Of a stretch of 64,000 nucleotides of DNA, positions 58,654-64,000 are shown one piece after another (positions within the stretch are counted from its first letter, which is position 1; each line of letters begins with the position of its first letter). The DNA lies in assembly GCA_963802095.1 (NCBI GenBank), contig CAWDHI010000005.1, forward strand, positions 62,001 to 126,000, read 5' to 3'. The stretch is from CAVVEQ01 sp963802095. Its GTDB lineage: Bacteria; Chloroflexota; Anaerolineae; Anaerolineales; Anaerolineaceae. The translations under genes were made by a program, and so were the position numbers. The notes under the pieces were generated by a model. It did not search any database. It had not been told where the DNA came from and worked only from the letters and a program-made list of their open reading frames with translations.

Positions 58654-59769
58654 CTAATCCGTTTCCTTCCATATTGGGTCGCGCAGGATCAACAGAATAA
58701 TCAGCGCGCTAAGTACCAACCCGGGGACGCCGATACCAAAGGACATAACGATACTTACCGGCATCACCACCCCGGTCATAAAAAAAGCCAGGGTCTGATT
58801 ACTAAGCGCGTGCAGGTATGCTGCTGTCCAAACGCCCTTGGATTTAAAAACGGCATAAGCCAGGAAGTAAGCGAGAACTACCGTGTAACCTGTCATCAAC
58901 AGAGGACCAAGAACCGGCTCGCCCGGATAGTTATAACCCATCAGTATGATTGGCCAGTGCCATACGCCCCAGATGATGCCAAGCAGACCAACACCGCGGA
59001 TGCGACCCAGGTGGACCAGCTCGCTCTGCAGGAACCCGCGCCAGCCGTATTCCTCCCCAAAGGTGATTATCAATCCCAGAAACGGGCCAATGATAATTAC
59101 GTTGAGCAATGAAGAGCCAAGCAAGGCTATTGGTGGAATCCCGGCTGTCACTCCGGGCGGGTATAACTTGGCGATATCGACCAACGTGCCGAATTTAAAG
59201 ACGTAATTCAACAGCGCCTGAAGGCTATAGAAAAGCACCAACCCCAGACCATACAGGATCCAGATGCGGAACCTGCCAAAGGCCATGCCAGCTCCTGCGA
59301 AGGATTGCGGACCGCCTCGCCAGCGCAGCACGAGGAGCAGTACAAGCCCGACAACGCTGAAGATCAGCATCGCACCACTGACCGTTGTGGCCAGCGCCGG
59401 TTGGGTCATTGCCACAACTGCGGCGATCAGGTAGGCGAAGGTCATCAGGAAATAATAGTAAATGAACCAGCGCGAGGCGTAGTGGTTGGTCTTTCGGTAG
59501 ACCAGGCTTTCCTTAAAGAAGAAAACACCCAGGAGAAGGGCGGCGAAAGCTGGCATGAGCATCTGGAACTGCAACATCAGGGAGGCGCCAGGGTTCTTCA
59601 GGCCTCCGTTCAGGTATAGAACCAGGTCGATCAGCCAGGCGAAGCCAAATGCCAATCCAATATATGCCCAGACGTGCGGCCAGTTGACCGCCCTCCGCGC
59701 TGTGCCCCCAGGGAGTGAGCCTAACTCCGAGACGTTCTGATCCGGCTGTGAAGAATGCAACTGTGTCAT
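58654..59769 (-). CDS. CPBP family intramembrane protease
   Basis: A 371-residue multi-pass protein with eight to nine helices. GEEYGWRGFLQSEL is the family's first motif (EExxxR), with IIWGVWHWPIILMGYN the second (His), and HALSNQTLAFF a third. The family (CAAX-protease and bacteriocin-processing relatives) cleaves within membranes, though substrates are mostly unknown. Confidence 0.9.
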   Translation of the reverse strand: MTQLHSSQPDQNVSELGSLPGGTARRAVNWPHVWAYIGLAFGFAWLIDLVLYLNGGLKNPGASLMLQFQMLMPAFAALLLGVFFFKESLVYRKTNHYASRWFIYYYFLMTFAYLIAAVVAMTQPALATTVSGAMLIFSVVGLVLLLVLRWRGGPQSFAGAGMAFGRFRIWILYGLGLVLFYSLQALLNYVFKFGTLVDIAKLYPPGVTAGIPPIALLGSSLLNVIIIGPFLGLIITFGEEYGWRGFLQSELVHLGRIRGVGLLGIIWGVWHWPIILMGYNYPGEPVLGPLLMTGYTVVLAYFLAYAVFKSKGVWTAAYLHALSNQTLAFFMTGVVMPVSIVMSFGIGVPGLVLSALIILLILRDPIWKETD

Positions 59770-59982
59770 TGATTACTCCATATAAAGCTTTCCAAGGTGA
59801 ATAGTCGGCTTCGGGTCCTTAATTATTTTACTATCAATTAAATTCAAAATCATTTTTGTGGGAATTAAATTTATTAAACTAACATGATTAATTACTTGTG
59901 CAGTAAAAAAATATGCTAGCGCAACGATATTATTCATGTAGAATATTCCTTGCATGTCCAACGATCACGGAAAGGAAGAAAA

Positions 59983-60435
59983 ATGACTACCAAAGAACAG
60001 ATCGATGATTTCATCTCCCGTAAAACCCTCGGGGTGGTGGGGGTTTCACGGGATACCAAAAAATTCGGCTACATGGTTTTTGATGAGCTGCGCAAGAAGG
60101 GTTACAAAGCCTACCCGGTGAATCCAAATGCTGCAGAGCTCTATGGGGAGAAATGCTACCCAAATATCAACGCGCTGCCGAAGGATACCGGGGGGGTTGT
60201 GATCGTTGTCCCGCCCGCCAAGGCAGAGGAATTGGTGAAGGAAGCCCACGCTCGCGGGATCGACCAGGTCTGGCTGCAGCAGGGGGCAGAATCCAAAGCC
60301 GCGATCGTCTTCTGCGAACAAAACAAGATGAATTTGATTGCGGGGGAGTGCATCATGATGTATTTGGAGCCTGTGGGATCCTTCCATGGCTTCCACCGCT
60401 TTTTCCGCAAGCTCTTCGGCGGAATGCCAAAATAA
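59983..60435 (+). CDS. CoA-binding protein
   Basis: About 150 residues with the CoA-binding (Rossmann) domain: KTLGVVGVSRDTKKFGYMVF, then AYPVNPNAAELYGEKCYP and GGVVIVVPPAKAEELVKEA. The family is the YccU-type CoA-binding proteins. ATG 59983 is chosen for the nearby AAAGGAAG. Whether CoA is the in vivo ligand is not certain. A terminator follows. Confidence 0.88.
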   Translation: MTTKEQIDDFISRKTLGVVGVSRDTKKFGYMVFDELRKKGYKAYPVNPNAAELYGEKCYPNINALPKDTGGVVIVVPPAKAEELVKEAHARGIDQVWLQQGAESKAAIVFCEQNKMNLIAGECIMMYLEPVGSFHGFHRFFRKLFGGMPK

Positions 60436-60445
60436 CACTCATCAG

Positions 60446-60475
60446 ACCGCCTTCTTCTACAAGGCGGTTTATTTT
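60446..60475 (+). terminator. Rho-independent terminator
   Basis: ACCGCCTT (60446-60453) pairs with AAGGCGGT (60461-60468), then TTATTTT. It follows the CoA-binding gene. Confidence 0.75.
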
Positions 60476-60571
60476 ACCTGTCTGTGCAAGTTTTTTGACG
60501 TGCCTTTCAAGCTGGGCTATACTTATCAAGATAAAACCAGTCCCCCTTTTTTATTCGTAGAAGGTAAAAAA

Positions 60572-62155
60572 ATGAATTCGATAAACCCCTTCAAGCTGAC
60601 ATACGCCACCATGTTCAATCCCCCCGAGGAGCTGCACCAGCGTTTCGAAACCAACCTGGTGCAGATGAATGCGAATCTCGGGCAAGAATTCGGCATGTGG
60701 ATCGATGGAAAGGACCATTTCACCCCGGAGAAATTCGAAGACCGTTCTCCCGCTGATACGGGTAGAGTGTTGGGCGTCTTTCAGAAGGGAAATGCTGAAG
60801 ATGCGGGGCTGGCGCTAAATGCCGCACGGAGGGCCTTCCCAGCCTGGAGCCGCACCCCCTGGCAGGAAAGGGTGAGGCTGCTGCGCGAAGCTGCCCGTTT
60901 AATGGACGAACGCATCTTCGAATTCGGCGTAGTCATGGCGCTGGAGGTGGGTAAGAACCGGATGGAATCGCTGGGCGATGCCTCGGAGACTGCCGACCTG
61001 ATCCGCTATGCCTGCGACCGGATGGAGGCGAACAACGGGTATATTGCCGAAATGGGGCAGGACCCACTCACCGGATTCACAAGCCGCAATTGCTCAGTGA
61101 TGCGCCCGTATGGCGTCTGGGTGGTGATAAGCCCGTTCAACTTCCCGGCTGCGCTTACGGGCGGACCTGCTGCCTCGGCGCTGGTGACCGGTAACACGCT
61201 GGTGATGAAGCCTGCCACCGACACCCCTTGGACCGCGCGCCTTCTGGTGGAGTGCCTGCGCGATGCGGGGTTGCCGGCGGGTGTTTTCAATTATGTCACC
61301 GGTCCCGGCTCCACCCTGGGGCAGGCTTTGATCGATAATCCTGGCGTGGACGGCATCACCTTCACCGGGTCGTACGAGGTGGGGATGCAGCTCTACCGGG
61401 ATTATTCCCAGGGCAAATTTATCCGTCCCATCATCCTGGAACTGGGCGGCAAGAACCCCGCCATCGTTTCCCGCAATGCGGACTTGGAAATCGCTGCGCA
61501 GGGTATCTTACGCTCGGCATTCGGGCTGCAGGGGCAGAAATGCTCGGCTTGCTCGCGGATTTTGGTGGAAAAGGATGTTTATCAGAACCTGCTGGAAAAG
61601 ATCCTGGAGCTTACCTCACGTTTGAAGGTAGGCGATCCCACCCGGCGCGAGATCACAACCGGGCCGGTCATCAACCGGGCTGCTTACCGGGATTACCAGG
61701 CATTTATCGATGAAATTCGCGAATCCGGAAAGATCCTGACCGGCGGGCACCACCTCACCGAGGGGGACCTGGCGGAGGGGTTCTTCTGCGCGCCCACGCT
61801 TGCCGAACTGCCCCTCGATCACCGCCTGTGGAAGCAGGAGATGTTCCTGCCGATCAGCACCATTGCCCCAGTATCAAACCTTGAAGAGGCCATGCGCATT
61901 GCCAACAATGTGAATTACGGTCTGACCGCCGGATTCTACGGCAGTGAAACGGAAGCCGTATGGTTTTACGACAACATCGAAGCCGGTGTGACCTACGTGA
62001 ACCGCCCGCAGGGTGCCACCACCGGCGCCTGGCCGGGTTACCAGCCCTTTGGCGGCTGGAAGGGTTCCGGGTCCACCGGCAAGAACGCCGGAGGGTTGTA
62101 TTATCTGCCGCTTTATTTGCGCGAACAAATCCAAAACCGCGTGACGAAAGGATAG
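60572..62155 (+). CDS. Aldehyde dehydrogenase, 1-pyrroline-5-carboxylate dehydrogenase type
   Basis: A 527-residue NAD-dependent dehydrogenase. The Cys nucleophile is in GLQGQKCSACSR, the Glu base in PIILELGGKNPAIV, and the nucleotide motif in GITFTGSYEVGMQLY. VISPFNFPAALTGGPAASAL and FGGWKGSGSTGKNAG fit the P5C-dehydrogenase type, which converts glutamate semialdehyde to glutamate. The ATG 60572 is set by AAGG at 60561 and matches the family length. It may feed the CoA-transferase genes that follow. Confidence 0.87.
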   Translation: MNSINPFKLTYATMFNPPEELHQRFETNLVQMNANLGQEFGMWIDGKDHFTPEKFEDRSPADTGRVLGVFQKGNAEDAGLALNAARRAFPAWSRTPWQERVRLLREAARLMDERIFEFGVVMALEVGKNRMESLGDASETADLIRYACDRMEANNGYIAEMGQDPLTGFTSRNCSVMRPYGVWVVISPFNFPAALTGGPAASALVTGNTLVMKPATDTPWTARLLVECLRDAGLPAGVFNYVTGPGSTLGQALIDNPGVDGITFTGSYEVGMQLYRDYSQGKFIRPIILELGGKNPAIVSRNADLEIAAQGILRSAFGLQGQKCSACSRILVEKDVYQNLLEKILELTSRLKVGDPTRREITTGPVINRAAYRDYQAFIDEIRESGKILTGGHHLTEGDLAEGFFCAPTLAELPLDHRLWKQEMFLPISTIAPVSNLEEAMRIANNVNYGLTAGFYGSETEAVWFYDNIEAGVTYVNRPQGATTGAWPGYQPFGGWKGSGSTGKNAGGLYYLPLYLREQIQNRVTKG

Positions 62156-62193
62156 CCCATACCCGGGCTTGCGCCGCCGGGGGGCGAAAAAAT

Positions 62194-63099
62194 ATGATAG
62201 CCAAGCTTTGCTCGCTTCAAGATGCTGTCCGGGAGAATGTGCGGGATGGCGACCTGGTCTACTGTGCCGGGTTCACCCACCTGATCCCTTTTGCGGCTGG
62301 ACACGAGATCATCCGACAGCAGCGCAGGAACCTGACCCTGGCCCGTGCCACGCCGGACCTTATCTACGACCAGATGGTGGCAGCTGGTTGCGCGAAGAAG
62401 GTGATCTTCTCCTATATGGGCAACCCTGGCGTTGGGTCGCTGCGCATCGTCCGCGCGGCGGTGGAGGCCGGGCAGCTTGAATGGGAGGAATATTCCCACT
62501 TTGGCATGATCTCGCGCCTGCAGGCTGGCGCCACTGGCTTGCCCTTCATCCCCATGAAGCAGACCGCCGCCACCGATCTGGAGAGCAACAATCCCAACAT
62601 CAAGCGGGTAAAAGATCCCTACGGGGGCAAGGATGTGATCGTCGTCCCGCCGCTGAACCCTGATGTGGCCATCATTCATGTGCAGCGCTGCGACGCGCAA
62701 GGGAATGCCCACATCTGGGGTATTATTGGCGAGCAGAAGGAAGCTGCCTTTGCCGCAAAGCGGGTGATCGTCACCGCAGAGGAGATCGTGGAGGAAAGCG
62801 TCATCCGCTCCGACCCGAACCGAACGCTTATCCCGGAATTCATCGTTTCGGCAGTGTGTCACGTCCCGCATGCTTCCCATCCTTCCTACACACAGGGGTA
62901 TTACGACCGCGACAACGCCTTCTACCTGGCATGGGATAAGATCAGCGAATCGCCAGATGCGGTGCGATTATGGCTGGATGAGTGGGTCTACGGCGTAACT
63001 GATCGCGACGCATATTGGAATAAGCTGGGAGCGGAGGCTCACAACCGGTTGAAGGTCGCACCCCGGCTGGCCGCGCCGGTGGATTACGGGAATTATTGA
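62194..63099 (+). CDS. CoA-transferase family I, subunit alpha (glutaconate CoA-transferase type)
   Basis: A 301-residue subunit. GDLVYCAGFTHLIPFAAGHE is the family opening, with FSYMGNPGVGSL, PFIPMKQTAATDLESNNPNI and ALHVQRCDAQGNAHIWG-type block (IIHVQRCDAQGNAHIWGIIG). The length and layout fit the GctA group that passes CoA between dicarboxylic or fatty acids. It starts 38 bases after the dehydrogenase gene. The beta subunit gene follows. Confidence 0.87.
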   Translation: MIAKLCSLQDAVRENVRDGDLVYCAGFTHLIPFAAGHEIIRQQRRNLTLARATPDLIYDQMVAAGCAKKVIFSYMGNPGVGSLRIVRAAVEAGQLEWEEYSHFGMISRLQAGATGLPFIPMKQTAATDLESNNPNIKRVKDPYGGKDVIVVPPLNPDVAIIHVQRCDAQGNAHIWGIIGEQKEAAFAAKRVIVTAEEIVEESVIRSDPNRTLIPEFIVSAVCHVPHASHPSYTQGYYDRDNAFYLAWDKISESPDAVRLWLDEWVYGVTDRDAYWNKLGAEAHNRLKVAPRLAAPVDYGNY

Positions 63100-63112
63100 G
63101 AGGGTAGATACA

Positions 63113-63883
63113 ATGGCTGAATATACCGCTTCCGAATTGATGTGTGTTCACTCCGCCCGGTTATTAAAGGACCACGATCGGGTGCTGGTGGGGGTGGGCA
63201 TTCCCAACCTGGCATGCAATCTGGCACTCCGAACGCATGCCCCCAATCTGCAAATGATCTATGAGGCCGGGGTGGTTGGCTCGCGCCCCTCACGCCTGCC
63301 GCTTTCGATCGGCGATCCAACCCTTGTGAGCGGTGCGGCCGGGGTGTGTAGCATGTACGACCTTTTCACGTTTTACCTGCAGCGCGGGAACGTGGACGTG
63401 GGCTTTCTGGGCGGGGCGCAGATCGATAAATTCGGAAACATCAACGCCACCGTGATCGGCGAGTACACCCACCCAAAGACCCGCCTACCCGGCTCTGGTG
63501 GCTCGCAGGAGATCGCAGCCTGGGCAGACCGCTGCTACATCATGACCCCGCACCAAAAGCGGCGTTTTCCGGAAAAGGTGGATTTTGCCACCTCGGCCGG
63601 GTACCTTTCCGGACGAGCACTACGCGAGGCGACGGGGGTGCGCGGAAGGGGGCCGTTGGTGATCGTCACCGATCTCGGTATCCTGGAACCGGATGAAACC
63701 GGGGAGCTGACCCTAAGCGCGCTGCACCCGGGAGCCACGGTGGAAAAGGTTAGGGAAAACACCGGCTGGGACCTGCGCGTGTGCGATGACCTGCGCCTTA
63801 CCGACCCGCCCACCGAAAAAGAGCTGCGCATCCTGCGCGAAGAACTGGATCCGCAGGGCATTTATATCAAAGGGGGCGGCTAG
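63113..63883 (+). CDS. CoA-transferase family I, subunit beta
   Basis: A 256-residue subunit. The catalytic Glu is in MIYEAGVVGS, after ARLLKDHDRVLVGVGIPNLA. GFLGGAQIDKFGNINATVIG and LPGSGGSQEIAAWADRCYIM are the family blocks of GctB-like proteins. It starts 13 bases after subunit alpha. The two subunits form the active enzyme. The acyl-CoA substrate cannot be named. Confidence 0.9.
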   Translation: MAEYTASELMCVHSARLLKDHDRVLVGVGIPNLACNLALRTHAPNLQMIYEAGVVGSRPSRLPLSIGDPTLVSGAAGVCSMYDLFTFYLQRGNVDVGFLGGAQIDKFGNINATVIGEYTHPKTRLPGSGGSQEIAAWADRCYIMTPHQKRRFPEKVDFATSAGYLSGRALREATGVRGRGPLVIVTDLGILEPDETGELTLSALHPGATVEKVRENTGWDLRVCDDLRLTDPPTEKELRILREELDPQGIYIKGGG

Positions 63884-63898
63884 GACCATCCTGCGGGC

Positions 63899-64000
63899 AT
63901 GAACAAGCCAAAGATCGACGTCCTCGTCACCCTACCCCTCACCGATGCCCAGATCAATGACCTGAGGTCTGTTTCGTCGCGCATCCGCATCGCCTGCTTT
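63899..64000 (+). CDS. N-terminus of a probable D-2-hydroxyacid dehydrogenase, cut by the window edge
   Basis: Thirty-four codons, starting MNKPKIDVLVTLPLTDAQIN and continuing DLRSVSSRIRIACF. This is like the start of D-isomer-specific 2-hydroxyacid dehydrogenases (the substrate-binding domain), but the diagnostic NAD motif is beyond the window. It starts 15 bases after the CoA-transferase gene. Confidence 0.5.
   Translation, partial: MNKPKIDVLVTLPLTDAQINDLRSVSSRIRIACF

Noticed and set aside
59773..59961. A 62-codon minus-strand frame between the CPBP and CoA-binding genes
   Set aside because: AT-rich, overlaps the promoter region of the CoA-binding gene, no motif or convincing ribosome binding site.
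1..64000. tRNA or rRNA genes
   Set aside because: No cloverleaf-like segment or rRNA signature was recognised by eye; a dedicated search would be needed to exclude them.

Overview
The window looks like a chromosome segment of a bacterium of the phylum Chloroflexota, most likely class Anaerolineae. This is inferred from an archaeal-type 439-residue aspartyl-tRNA synthetase, a stand-alone cobalamin-binding mutase subunit with MeaB, many Thr/Pro-linker lipoproteins and the overall style of the gene products; it was not tested by any search. Base composition is mosaic: ordinary genes are moderately GC-rich, 4.7-9.4 kb is very GC-rich, and 10.5-12.5 kb is AT-rich.

Layout. 0-4.3 kb: end of a membrane protein, an M20 carboxypeptidase, a phospholipase-D-like lipoprotein, a TerC protein and an acetyltransferase. 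4.7-12.5 kb: an accessory island with a sigma-70 promoter carrying a LexA-like palindrome, a small helical protein, a truncated phage terminase ATPase joined out of frame to a phage structural-protein tail, a small helical protein coupled to a divergent family-B DNA polymerase with eroded exonuclease motifs, a HigBA toxin-antitoxin pair, a Cys-rich small protein, a duplicated 3' end of the polymerase gene, a GIY-YIG protein and a frameshifted nuclease fusion. 12.5-18.3 kb: two lipoproteins, an AlgJ/AlgI-like polysaccharide acetylation pair, and the debris of several GIY-YIG-like genes. 18.4-25.8 kb: housekeeping (B12 subunit, MeaB, AspRS, acetyltransferase, PRPP synthetase, MutM, TatABC). 25.8-35.5 kb: GH1 glucosidase, Yip1-like protein, a secreted four-repeat protein, alpha-glucan phosphorylase, a C39-like peptidase. 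35.5-43 kb: one tightly packed operon of SbcD, a CNNM/HlyC-type protein, SbcC and two glycosyltransferases.

43-57.4 kb is a cluster of envelope and stress functions: small membrane proteins, rhomboid protease, two AI-2E-type exporters, an eRF1-like protein, PAP2 phosphatase, lipid kinase, RNase R-like enzyme, CBS protein, YggT, GlsB/YeaQ and CsbD proteins, and a NarL-type two-component system with an extra receiver protein. 57.6-64 kb: nucleoside hydrolase, CPBP protease, CoA-binding protein, a P5C-type aldehyde dehydrogenase, a two-subunit CoA-transferase and the start of a probable hydroxyacid dehydrogenase.

At least seven genes carry a frameshift, several next to a short run of one base and two in genes that are normally intact (MutM, GNAT). 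Some of these may be sequence errors rather than decay. Three genes appear to be leaderless, with a -10 box 6-7 bases before the start codon.
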